DNA of 64,000 nucleotides. Source: Paraescarpia echinospica. Its lineage: Eukaryota > Annelida > Polychaeta > Sabellida > Siboglinidae. A program made the translations under genes and the position numbers. Location of the stretch: NCBI GenBank assembly GCA_020002185.1, contig CM034543.1, forward strand, positions 28,235,185-28,299,184, read 5' to 3'. How positions within the stretch are numbered: position 1 is the stretch's first letter; each line of letters begins with the position of its first letter. This document shows positions 40,939 to 50,003 of the stretch, in pieces. The notes under the pieces are model-generated. The model was given only the letters and a program-made list of their open reading frames with translations. It did not search any database and was not told the DNA's origin.

Positions 40939-41092
40939 GAGCCAATCGCATTCACCGTTGTCGGCGTCGTCACCCTATTGGTCGCCCCCTAGTGTTGCTC
41001 AGCTGCAAACCAAGATTCGGGAAGAAGGTCACAACATCGATGACCTTCTGAAGGACGTTGGCGATGCGGAAACATCACTGCAAGACCAGAAG
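40939..41092 (+). CDS. Shroom: Shroom exon 5 in window, start of ASD2 region
   Basis: Acceptor TTTGTGCACAG ends at 40938; donor AAG|GTGTGT follows 41092. One base completes Gly from the previous exon, then 51 codons in phase 0. The product has SPYWSPPSVAQLQTKIRE followed by an acidic, heptad-like helix ending ETSLQDQK. It immediately precedes the conserved ASD2 coiled coil and probably contributes its first helix. Confidence 0.85.
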
Positions 41093-41763
41093 GTGTGTAT
41101 ACAGAAATGTGTGTCCCTTTAAAACTATTTGCCAACAAATTAATTTAATCTTAAGGCCAGACACGGCAGATAGATAGGATTATTTTTTAATTTGTGCGAA
41201 CTGCAAATTTGTTGCCCAAAGTATGGAATTGATCATACTGAGTGAAAAATATATTGAACTTTTTGGCCAGACTCCCGTTTCCATGGTAACAAAACAACCG
41301 TTTCCATGGTAACAAAACAAAATGGCTGCCATTCATTCTATTGTGAAATGATCAGAGCAATTTACAAAATGTTTTGTTTTTATTTTATTTTTTTGGTAAA
41401 GTACAAAAAAAATTGTTTTTTGGCAACAAATATGCTTATATCTTGCAAACTGTTGATTATTTTTAAAAAGTGGTTGATCATTTCACACAGCTGTGTCTGT
41501 TGAATGCAACACTGAAAATCTTATTTGTATAGCATAATTACTCCCAGAGATATCCTGTTTCCAAATGCAGAAACTTGATAAATTTTTTTGAGAAAATGGC
41601 TGTCAAAGATTGCATAATGGATTTGATTACATGATATCGACATGCTTGATCCATGATTACAACTCACTTACAGGTACGTAATTGTTACAGAAATGAACTT
41701 TATTGATAGATATCATAATCTGACAGAAAACCAATTTGAGTATTTTTTTGTCAAAAAAACACC

Positions 41764-41935
41764 TGGCTATAAGCAGTGGTGTATATTTGTGTACGAATAG
41801 TCTTCTCACAGTATTTTCAGCATGGCTGAATGCTTCTCAGAGATGTCGAGATGATGTTCGATTGAACAAGACTGCCATAGAGTACAATGTGCTCTGAGTA
41901 TGATTTAATGACTGGATACCGTGCTGTATAAGAAC
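41764..41935 (+). mobile_element. SINE family 1, 5'-truncated copy
   Basis: Shares the middle and 3' part of the family (TGGCTGAATGCTTCTCAGAG, GATGTTCGATTGAACAAG). The tRNA head is missing. Its tail continues into the 34-bp tandem array. Confidence 0.7.
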
Positions 41936-42180
41936 CTACCTTTACCTGGATACTGCGTTATATAAGAACTTACCTTTACCTGGATACTGCGTTATATAAG
42001 AACTTACCTTTACCTGGATACTGCGTTATATAAGAACTTACCTTTACCTGGATACTGTGTTATATAAGAACTTATCTTTACCTGGATACTGCATTATATA
42101 AGAACTTACCTTTACCTGGATACCACGCAATATAAGAACTTACCTTTACCTGGATACCACGCAATATAAGAACTTACCTT
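41930..42180 (+). repeat. 34-bp minisatellite made from a SINE tail, seven units
   Basis: Unit GGATACTGCGTTATATAAGA plus ACTTACCTTTACCT. This is the 3' end of SINE family 1 (compare the tail at 42580-42612). It starts at the end of a truncated SINE copy and stops at the acceptor of the exon at 42191. Confidence 0.9.
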
Positions 42181-42190
42181 TCCTTTGTAG

Positions 42191-42292
42191 GAGGAATTGT
42201 TGGGACGAATCAGAAAGAAGTTGGACATCCTGGTTGAGGAGAAGCGATTACTTGATGATGAGATCTCGGAGAACGCACAGCTCGGTGACGAA
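42191..42292 (+). CDS. Shroom: Shroom exon 6 in window, ASD2 first segment
   Basis: Exactly 34 codons in phase 0 on both sides, acceptor TCCTTTGTAG at 42181-42190 and donor GTAAGA after 42292. The product EELLGRIRKKLDILVEEKRL...ISENAQLGDE matches the family pattern at the start of Shroom domain 2, where a leucine-rich helix is followed by a short L/N-x-G-E/D-E stretch. The acceptor's pyrimidine tract lies within the end of a minisatellite derived from a SINE tail. Confidence 0.92.
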
Positions 42293-42317
42293 GTAAGAAT
42301 TACTATATAGGTTATGA

Positions 42318-42612
42318 ATACGTGGGGCATTGTGGTGCAGTGGATAGAACATCACTTTCAATCGAGTGAACCTGGGTTTGAATCCTGTGCTGCTGTGTTG
42401 AACTGGAAAAGTTTGTTCACTCTACGTTGCTCCAGTTCTGGCTATAGACAGTCGTGGATATTTGTGTACAAACAGCCTTCACGCATTAATTGTAGTGTGA
42501 CTGAATGCTTCTCAGAGAAGTCAATTGAACAGTTCTGTCAGGGAGTAAAGCGTAAAGCACTTCGAGCAGTCCTAAGGACTAGGTACTGCGCTTCATAAGA
42601 GCTCACCTTTGC
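42318..42612 (+). mobile_element. tRNA-derived SINE (family 1), near full length
   Basis: The head resembles a tRNA: an A-box-like TGGTGCAGTGGATAGAACAT, then a B-box-like GGGTTTGAATCC about 35 bp later. The body ends in AGCACTTCGAGCAGTCCTAA and a tail CATAAGAGCTCACCTTTGC. It is 295 bp, lies in sense orientation in a Shroom intron, and ends next to the acceptor of the exon at 42629. Confidence 0.82.
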
Positions 42613-42628
42613 TTGACTTTGTTTGCAG

Positions 42629-42799
42629 CTAACGGCGATTGTTCAGGAGAAAGTGGAGAACAAGGCAGAGTATGCCAAGTACCAGTTGTATGTGACAGAG
42701 CTGGGGAAGGTGATGAAGTTATTGCTGCAACTCTCTGGTCGACTCGCACGCGCAAACAATGCCATCAACACACTCGCAGAGGGGGACAGCAAACAGAAG
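42629..42799 (+). CDS. Shroom: Shroom exon 7 in window, ASD2 core
   Basis: 57 codons in phase 0, between acceptor TTTGTTTGCAG and donor AAG|GTAAGA. It encodes KYQLYVTELGKVMKLLLQLS followed by GRLARANNAI. The block LLLxLSGRLAR is a hallmark of the Shroom ASD2 domain, the segment that dimerises as an antiparallel coiled coil and binds Rho-kinase. A SINE ends about 15-20 bp upstream of the acceptor. Confidence 0.95.
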
Positions 42800-42914
42800 G
42801 TAAGAGCCACTGACAATGCCATCATTGCACTCATAGAGGGGAGCAGCAAACAGAAGATAAGAGCCACTGACAATTCCATTAATGACATACTGAGTGTATT
42901 AAAACCAAATGAGT

Positions 42915-43335
42915 GTTACAAGTGGTAGCGAGTGTTAGAGCTGGTACTGAATGTGTACTAAGTGTGTTAGAGCTGGTATTGAGAGTGTTAGAGCTATGCC
43001 AAATGTGTTTGAGCTGGTATTGATTGTGTTAGAGCTGGTACTCAGTGTGTTAGAGATGGTACTGGATGTGTTAAACCTGGTACTCAGTGTGTTAGAGCTG
43101 GTACTGGGTGTGTTAAACCTGGTACTCAGCATGTTAGAGCTGGTACTGGGTATGTTATAGCTGGTAATGAGTGTGTTAGAGCTGGTACTGGGTGTGTTAC
43201 AGCTTGTAATGAGTGTGTTATAGCTGGTAGTGAGTGTGTTAGAGCTGCTACTCAATGTGGTAGGGATAGTATTAAGTGTGTTGGAGCTGTACCAAATGTG
43301 TTATGAGCTGGTAGTGTGTGCGATAAAGCAGGTAG
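42915..43335. repeat. 21-bp minisatellite, about 20 units
   Basis: Unit GTGTTAGAGCTGGTACTGAG plus one base, degenerate at the right. Fills most of the intron before the last Shroom exon. Confidence 0.92.
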
Positions 43336-43388
43336 TGACACTCTATTTAAGATGTACTCTAATCGTGTCATTTTATTTCATCCACCAG

Positions 43389-43652
43389 GGGACTCTGATC
43401 CAGAAACGCGACGAACTGAGCGAGAAGCACGAAGACGCGAAACAGCTGAAGGAAGGCATCGATCGACGAAGCCACCAGGTGGCCACCTTCTTACAGCGCC
43501 ACCTACTGGTGGACGAGTTCACCGACTACGAGCATTTCATCAAGATGAAGTGCAAACTGATGATCGAACAACAGGAAATTGACGATAAGATCAAGCTCGG
43601 ACGAGAGCAGTTGTCCGCTCTGCAACAGAGCATCGCCGAGAGCAATGCGTAA
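43389..43652 (+). CDS. Shroom: Shroom last exon, ASD2 end and stop codon
   Basis: Acceptor TTTCATCCACCAG ends at 43388. It has 87 codons then TAA at 43650-43652. It carries the most conserved end of ASD2: KHEDAKQLKEGIDRRSHQV, DYEHFIKMKCKLMIEQQEID and DKIKLGREQL. In known Shroom proteins this helix lies next to the Rho-kinase binding surface. The protein ends QSIAESNA, close after the domain as is usual in the family. Visible exons sum to 6340 bp (2112 codons plus stop). Two CTCF-like motifs lie inside the coding sequence at 43472-43484 and 43496-43509. Confidence 0.96.
   Translation, partial: GTLIQKRDELSEKHEDAKQLKEGIDRRSHQVATFLQRHLLVDEFTDYEHFIKMKCKLMIEQQEIDDKIKLGREQLSALQQSIAESNA
43472..43484 (+). 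promoter_or_regulatory. Second CTCF-like motif in last Shroom exon
   Basis: Reads CCACCAGGTGGCC, one mismatch from the core over these bases, 11 bp from the site at 43496 and in the opposite orientation. Confidence 0.35.
43496..43509 (-). promoter_or_regulatory. CTCF-like motif in last Shroom exon
   Basis: Minus strand reads CCAGTAGGTGGCGC, agreeing at all 14 positions with the bilaterian CTCF core CCASYAGRKGGCRC. It is inside coding sequence, so codon constraint could also produce it. Binding is untested. Confidence 0.45.
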
Positions 43653-43929
43653 CCGACAGCCCCATCTGGTGGTCTTCGGTTGTCATAATACATGTATCAG
43701 TGGTGCCACCTAGTATTGAAACTGCTGACATTGCAATGTGCCATCTCACACGATGTTACTGGCAGTGCCATCTAGAGACAGATGGAGGTATTAGACAGTT
43801 GCTTGCGGTGTGTTGGCGATAATGAATCCTGTCTACTGTGCATCAGCTTGTGCTCCAATACTCCCGTAGTGTCTTATGTACCTAGGATCGTCTCATCAGT
43901 TCGCAACGCAAATGTGTTTACATGGTATG

Positions 43930-44135
43930 ATCCCTGACCCCCATCCCCACCAAAGTGTGGTATGGGAGTTGAGATATTTATGCCCCAAAATGGTTGTTAC
44001 TGTCAATTTCCATTAATGTTTCATACACTTGGCAGTGCAACTGTAGTAATATATTTCCCCACAATACATTCAAACCATCCCAAGGAATGGTTAACACATT
44101 TTGAGACTTTGCGGTCTTATACAACCAAGTTCCTT
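43930..44135 (+). repeat. Dispersed GGTGGC-containing repeat, diverged copy 2
   Basis: Has TCCATTAATGTTTCATACAC, GGCAGTGCAACTGTAGTAAT, ATATTTCCCC and a GGTTAACACATTTTGAGACT block. The AGGTGGC core has decayed here. Confidence 0.55.
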
Positions 44136-44546
44136 ACACCAACTGCAGCTTTGCTCATGTGCTTCTATCATGATTCACTGAAGTGGCATCATTTTTAAGC
44201 TAATATATCTACAGTCATAAAAGCGAAGAGTCTGGACCCAAATAGTTCATCGTGCTGGACGGTTGTGGTAAGGGTAAACAGTGTCATTCCAATATATAAA
44301 ATGTTTGTGACAGGTGGTTTCGCCTGGGCTAATAAATGTACATCACTCAAAGATAACATTTGAGAAGACAACCAGTGACAGTGCTCTCGCATAACTCTAT
44401 AATGTATTTTCAGCAACAGGTGATCTACAGTAGTTTATTAGCGTAAATTTACCACCGTAACTTATATGTAATTAATTAGGGTGAAGTATCGTAAGAAAAT
44501 TACACCCAAGGTAAGGTTAAGACGTACTAGTGTTAACCGCAATGTA

Positions 44547-44552
44547 ATAAAT
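44547..44552 (+). promoter_or_regulatory. Candidate polyadenylation signal for Shroom
   Basis: Canonical AATAAA about 0.9 kb past the stop codon, before the next minisatellite. A hexamer in AT-rich DNA is weak evidence on its own. Confidence 0.35.
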
Positions 44553-44827
44553 AAACCACTGTGTATATTATTAGCTGGATGTAAATAGTTTTAGGTGTTG
44601 TGACTTGCGAGCAATATGCGTACAGTTGACCGACGTCTGTCGTGGGAGATTTATCTCTCTCTCTCTCCACAACTTTGATATTGTTCTCTGTCCCATCTGT
44701 GTCCATATCGTGCAAACATGACACCATTCTTGCTACCGAAGTCATACAGCAAATGACGTCTTTATAAAATATCTCAAGCTTCCATGCATCATATCCCGTC
44801 TTGGCTTTGAATGTATACAATGAACAC

Positions 44828-45270
44828 TACACAGAAGGCTAGGCAGGGAAATGGGGAATAAAAGGCTGGATGGGGGGGTATTGGGACAGAAGGCTAGGCA
44901 GGGAAATGGGGAATAAAAGGCTGGATGGGGGTATTGGGACAGAAGGCTAGGTAGGGAAATAGGGACAGACAGCTATATGGGGAAATAGGGACAAAAGGCT
45001 ATTTGGGGAAATAGGGGCAGAAGGCTAGGTGGGGAAATAGGGACAGAACTTCACAGAAGGCTAGGTGGGGAAATAGGGACAGAAGGCTAGGTGGCAAAAT
45101 AAGGCTAAAGGCTTGGTGGGGAAACGGGGACAGAAGGCTAAGTAGGGAAATAGGGACAGAATGCTAGGTGGAGAAATAGGGACAGAAGGCTAGGTGGAGG
45201 AATAGGGACAGAAGGCTAGGTGAGGAAATATGGACAGAAAGCTAGATGGCCAAATAGGGACAGACGACTG
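44828..45270. repeat. 26-bp minisatellite
   Basis: Unit GGGACAGAAGGCTAGGTGGG plus GAAATA, about 16 units with gaps. Confidence 0.92.
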
Positions 45271-45389
45271 TGGAGAATAAAAAATGTGCAGTGTATTAAG
45301 CCTATATAAAATGTCGTTAAATACCAATCAATTTGTATAATGGTAACTGGGTTAATCAGATCATTCCTGGAAATTCTGACGGTGGTAAA

Positions 45390-45600
45390 AAGGTTCTTAT
45401 ATAGCGCAGTATCCAGTCCTCAGGACTACACAAAGCGCTTTACACTCTACTCACTGGCAGACCTATGCAATCGAACACCATTTCTACATCTCTAGGAAGC
45501 ATCCAGCCACGTTGCAATTAATGCACAAACACTCTCTACACAAATATCCACCCAGGTTCTCTCAGTCGGGAGTCCACTGCACTCCAATAAGGGGAAGGGT
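45390..45600 (-). mobile_element. SINE family 1, internally deleted copy
   Basis: The minus strand shows the 3' body with GTAAAGCGCTTTGTG and GTCCTGAGGACTGGATACTG, and part of the head (GGACTCCCGACTGAGAGAAC), with about 100 bp missing between them. Confidence 0.75.
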
Positions 45601-47129
45601 GGTTTTGTGGATAGTTCTATGGAAAATGTTATTTATCTATATATATTTTTGTCACTTATTCTTGCAAACAATATATTAAGTTGCACAATAAAAATGATTT
45701 TTTATTTTGTTAACAAATTATAAACATTAAAAATCATATTTTTACCAAAAGTGTTACTCTTTATTCAGGCAAAATACTTCATTGCACAACTTAATATACT
45801 ATTTGCTACACTACATAACAAAAATATATGAATTCAATTTTCCATGGGAGTATTCACATAACCACACCATCAGCATTTACAAGAATTATCTAGTTACCAT
45901 GGTTACTGTTATGTAAATTGAATATTATTTAAATATGTGGCATTCTTTCATACATACTTAATACACTGCAAATTTAGTCTAGATTGGACAATTATTATTC
46001 GAGATGACAGTTAATTAAAATATGACATTTCACAAGGAGCCTGAAATTGTGCAGGCATGCAAACAGGCCCTTTAAGAAATGTGGATCTCGCATGTGACTG
46101 CCGCATACCTCACAAGATGCACTGGGGAGACGTCTTGGTTGGCCAGCACATATATTACAGATATCATGTTGCTATCTACTTGTCCACCTGCAACCAGGGG
46201 CCTGCCGATCAGCATCTGCTGGTAGTTCCACGCTACGACCTAGAGGGTTATGGCAGAGATGCTTTCGTGGCATTAGTACCGACACTACTACTCTAACAGT
46301 TTTAAGTTTTCTTGTTAGAACAATGTTGTTGATGCATGTAGTCATCTCGGATGTGCAGAGAAATATATTATAAAAACCTAGAACCTGTTTAAGAATAACT
46401 TGGTTTTTCGCTAGATGTATATTCCGGCCACATTCCGTAGCCTTCCTTAGCAGACAGAAATTACAGTTGTCACATGATGTAGATCATGTGACACAAGCTG
46501 GAGCAGGACTGGTGGGAGCTCCCGGCCAACCAAGTTTCTTGAGAGGTAAATATATCAACTAGTAATAGCCAAGGCACGGGATCATCTGTGCATTCAGGGA
46601 AACAAGTTACTAAAGTTTAACAAATTCAAACAAACCAACAAGAACTATCACAATTTAACTTTCAACAATTTCTTTACTGGATCATCCATTCTTTAAAAGC
46701 ACTTTGGACATCATCTCGGCTGCTGATCCCGTCAGAGACATTCAACAAAGGGAAGGCGCTGTCATCAGAAGCCACAATGTGCAATATATACAACAATAAA
46801 CCACCTGGCATGTATCTTCTGAATGTCAAACAAAATAAAAGCACAAGAGGAGTTTGCAGTGTTCTCGTGTCGACTGCCAAACACCATCACAGAAAAATCT
46901 GTTCATCACTAATTACCTTGGACAGAACAAAACAATGGACTCGTAACGTGGCAACTTCCGACGGTCAAACATTCACACAATTACAACTAAACGCTGCCAG
47001 TAACCATGTATCGATAATAAACGTGAAATCAGGAATAAATTAGTTTGTTTCTACTTGAAGGATGGCCTCATAAGTTGGCAAAGTGCAAAAAACCGTTCGC
47101 ATTTAGTAATACGTGGTGAAGGACTTGCA

Positions 47130-47290
47130 ATTATTATGATCCAAAATTGCTATTAGCGTCAATTTCCATTAACATGTTCACTTGCTAGGTGGCATCACCG
47201 TAGCAATATATTTCCCCCTTGATACATGGTGACGATCATACCCCCATGCATAATGATTAACATACTTTGGTACTTTGCAAACTGATGCGA
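47130..47290 (+). repeat. Dispersed GGTGGC-containing repeat, copy 3
   Basis: Has GCTAGGTGGCATCACCGTAG, CAATATATTTCCCCC and TTAACATACTTTGGTACTTT, in the same order as the other copies. Confidence 0.6.
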
Positions 47291-47449
47291 CCATTCTTAC
47301 TATCATCTGTAGAATTCAACACACAGAGAAATAGAATAATATTTTCAGCTGCATCTCTTGGCTTCCGGTTTCAGTCGACAATAAATATAACTCGCTGGCA
47401 CACTCATAATACTATAAAGTCACTTATTACCAAGTATGTCATGTAGTCT

Positions 47450-48270
47450 AGCTTCTTCGATGTCAGAATGTCTGCTCCTGGGACTAAAAACTCATATCCA
47501 GTTCTGTTGCTAGGGAGATCAACACTTGTTGACATTTCTAAGTCTGTTGCTAGGAAGACCAACACTAGTTGACATCTCAAGGTCTGTTGCTAGGGAGATC
47601 AACACTTGTTGGCATTTCCAGACCTGTTGCTAGGGAAATCAACACTAGTTGACATCTCCAGGTTTGTAGCTAGGGAGGCCAACACTTGTTGACATCATCA
47701 GGTCTGTTACTAGGGAGATCAATACTTGTTGATATCTCCAGGTTTGTAGCTAGGGAGGCCAACACTTGTTGACATCATCAGGTCTGTTACTAGGGAGATC
47801 AATACTTGTTGATATCTCCAGGTTTGTAGCTAGGGAGGCCAACACTTGTTGACATCATCAGGTCTGTTGCTAGAGAGATCAACACTTGTTGACATCTCTA
47901 GGTTTGTAGCTAGGGAGGCCAACACTTGTTGACATCATCAGGTCTGTTACTAGGGAGATCAATACTTGTTGATATCTCCAGGTTTGTAGCTAGGGAGGCC
48001 AACACTTATTGACATCATCAGGTCTGTTACTAGGGAGATCAATACTTGTTGATATCTCCAGGTTTGTAGCTAGGGAGGCCAACACTTGTTGACATCTCCA
48101 GGTTTGTAGCTAGGGAGGCCAACACTTGTTGACATCATCAGGTCTGTTGCTAGAGAGATCAACACTAGTTGACATCTCCAGGTTTGTAGCTAGGGAGGCC
48201 AACACTTGTTGACATCATCAGGTTTGTTGCTAGGAAGATCAACACTTGTTGATATCTCCTGGTCTCCAGC
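47450..48270. repeat. 40-bp minisatellite with 80-bp higher-order unit
   Basis: Two related 40-bp types alternate: GGTCTGTTACTAGGGAGATC-type and GGTTTGTAGCTAGGGAGGCC-type, each followed by AACACTTGTTGACATC-like sequence. Confidence 0.93.
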
Positions 48271-48359
48271 ATATATATATATATATAAAACATCAATATC
48301 ACAAGGTCTCTTGCTATGGTCCGACCCACATACAAGTGACTAGTATTGTTGTTCTCTCC

Positions 48360-48892
48360 ATCTATCACACAGGACCCAATGAGGACCTTAGTGGTCTACT
48401 CATCAGATGACCTCACAATGCGGACCATAGTGGTCTATTCATCATACAATCTAACAAGGAGGACCCTAATGGTCTACTCATCAGAGGACATTAGTGATCT
48501 ACTCATCAGAGGATCCTATAAGGAGGACCATAGTGGTCTACTGATCAGAGGACCCACAAGGAGGACCCTACTGGTCCTCTGACCCAGAGAACCCAACATA
48601 ATGGCCTACTCATCATATGACCATATTGGCCTACTCATATGAGGACCCAACACGAGGACCAAAATGGTCTACTAATCAGGACTCTAATTATTTACTAATA
48701 AAAGAACCCTAGTGGTTTATTCATCAGATGATCATAATGGTCTACTCATCAAAGAACCATATCGGTCTACTAATGAGAGGACCCAACAAGGACCATAACG
48801 GTCAACTCATCAGACGACCATATTGGTCTACTAATGAGAGGACCAAACCAGAGGACCTAATGGTGTACTCATCAGAGGACCCTAATGGTCTA
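48360..48892. repeat. Degenerate 26-bp minisatellite touching HERC2 stop
   Basis: Words GGACCCTAATGGTCTACTCA plus TCAGA recur with insertions. The final unit (GGTCTACTCGTCAGAGGACA) supplies the HERC2 stop codon and last codons. Confidence 0.85.
48717..48722 (-). promoter_or_regulatory. Candidate polyadenylation signal for HERC2
   Basis: Reads AATAAA on the minus strand, about 170 bp after the stop codon, inside the degenerate 26-bp array. Position is sensible; strength unknown. Confidence 0.35.
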
Positions 48893-49162
48893 CTCGTCAG
48901 AGGACATGATCTCTCCCTCAGAGTCTATGTCCATATCGCTACACTCGCTGATGCTCTCGTCTGACGAGTCGTCCTCCAGTGGCTCCCCTGTGAGGGCAAT
49001 ACGGGCGTAATCATCGGTGTCAATCGACTTGCAGAAGTGGATGGCGTACTTGAGTTTGTCTCGGAGGACGTCTTTGCAGGAGTAGCGTGGCATCTTGAGC
49101 AGGAAGAAACACGTGTAGCTCTCTGGCAGGAAGTCATCCGGAGGGTTGTACTTGTCCAGGAC
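48890..49162 (-). CDS. HERC2: HERC2 last exon with catalytic cysteine and stop
   Basis: Acceptor ACTTGCAG precedes 49162; the stop codon TAG is at 48892-48890. It has 90 codons: [18 protein letters not shown], then [10 protein letters not shown] and [20 protein letters not shown]. The Cys in SYTCFF (codon 49111-49109) is the HECT catalytic residue that carries ubiquitin as a thioester. After ALTGEP comes an acidic Ser/Asp tail ([20 protein letters not shown]) ending MSSDE. A comparable acidic tail follows the same motif in vertebrate HERC2, but the end differs. The last codons and stop match the unit of the neighbouring minisatellite. Confidence 0.97.
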   Translation of the reverse strand, partial: VLDKYNPPDDFLPESYTCFFLLKMPRYSCKDVLRDKLKYAIHFCKSIDTDDYARIALTGEPLEDDSSDESISECSDMDIDSEGEIMSSDE

Positions 49163-49196
49163 CTGCAAGTAACAGTTTGTAGGTGAAGTACAGTAA

Positions 49197-49525
49197 AGAT
49201 AGAAAGTAAAGGTAACTTCTTATATAGCGCAGTATCAAGTCCTCAGAACTGCTCAAAGCGCTTTACACTTTACTCCCTGGCATATCTGTTCAATCGAACA
49301 CCATCTCGACTTCTCTGGGAAGCATTCAGGCATGATGTGATTATTGTGCGAAGACTATCAAACAAATATCCACCACTGTCTATAGCCAGGCACTCATTTA
49401 CACAGCATAGTGAACTGAAGCAATGTAGAGTGAACAAACTTGAACAAGGTTTGACTCAGCAGCACAGGATTCGAATGCGGGTTCTCTCAATTGAGAGTCC
49501 GATGTTCTAGCCACAGTGCTCAACT
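49197..49525 (-). mobile_element. SINE family 1, copy beside HERC2 last exon
   Basis: Minus-strand head CACTGTGGCTAGAACATCGG and B-box-like GCATTCGAATCC, body with GTGTAAAGCGCTTTGAGCAG, tail TATATAAGAAGTTACCTTTA. It lies in sense with HERC2, with its tail about 35 bp upstream of the last-exon acceptor. Confidence 0.8.
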
Positions 49526-49619
49526 GAATGACAGTTGATTCTGCACAAAGCATCTAGGGATATTTAGAAAGACTATCTTAAACAAAAATTCTTACTTTCA
49601 TACAATGTGTGGGTGAGTG

Positions 49620-49634
49620 AGTGAGTGAGTGGGT

Positions 49635-49693
<59 letters not shown>
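49620..49693. repeat. GT microsatellite in last HERC2 intron
   Basis: GTGAGT words followed by about 55 bp of pure GT, about 100 bp from the donor of the preceding HERC2 exon. Confidence 0.95.
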
Positions 49694-49694
<1 letters not shown>

Positions 49695-49790
49695 ATCAGT
49701 GCGCGCATATTCATATGTGCATTTTGTGTTAACACGTGTATGTACGCGTCTGTTTACATGTGTGCGCATACATGTCACTGGATTACCCAC

Positions 49791-50003
49791 CTGCAGTACA
49801 AAGTCGCGACCTCGGAAGTCGGCAATGGTTCGAGGGAGCCTTGTGCGACCCCAGACGAAGCGAAGGAAGAGTGAGCGTTCATTGTTGTCGAGTTCTTCCA
49901 TTACTTCCCAGAACCAGCGCACGAGACTGGCCGAGCTGTCAATGCCCTTGTAGGTGGCCACTGACTTGAGTAGGTTGAGTGGAATGTCTGGACTGCCACA
50001 AAC
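49791..50003 (-). CDS. HERC2: HERC2 HECT-domain exon (second from end)
   Basis: 71 codons, phase 0 at both ends. Acceptor TCCCCAG precedes 50003 and donor CTGCAG|GTGGGT is at 49791/49790. It encodes [20 protein letters not shown], then [20 protein letters not shown] and [20 protein letters not shown], which is typical HECT C-terminal N-lobe sequence with the [12 protein letters not shown] signature. The intron upstream of it (50004-59351) contains the large transposon and minisatellite. Confidence 0.97.

Larger units (their letters stand above)
41093..42190 (+). other. Shroom intron with SINE remnant and SINE-tail minisatellite
   Basis: The left 670 bp is unique, AT-rich sequence. From about 41764 it is a partial SINE whose 3' end passes directly into seven tandem 34-bp units, running to the splice acceptor. 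Confidence 0.7.
43653..44570 (+). other. Probable Shroom 3' UTR
   Basis: The sequence after the Shroom stop has no further exon. An AATAAA hexamer at 44547-44552 is the first well-placed polyadenylation signal seen. The interval also holds a diverged copy of the dispersed GGTGGC-containing repeat (about 43930-44135). The 3' end is inferred only from the hexamer. Confidence 0.4.
44571..48889. other. Region between convergent Shroom and HERC2 stops
   Basis: No gene is supported. It contains a 26-bp minisatellite (44828-45270), a deleted SINE (45390-45600), AT-rich sequence (45600-46020), a moderately open stretch without recognisable product (46020-47045), a dispersed repeat copy (47130-47290), a 40-bp minisatellite (47450-48270) and a degenerate 26-bp array (48360-48890). 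Part of the right side is probably HERC2 3' UTR. Confidence 0.6.

Noticed and set aside
42318..42390. A functional tRNA gene
   Set aside because: A- and B-box-like words are present but no cloverleaf with a proper acceptor stem follows; the body matches four other SINE copies.
49578..49780. Extension of the HERC2 exon frame into HTHTHT and beyond
   Set aside because: The donor after CTGCAG at 49791 and exact joining to the next exon show this is intron; the His-Thr run is the GT microsatellite.
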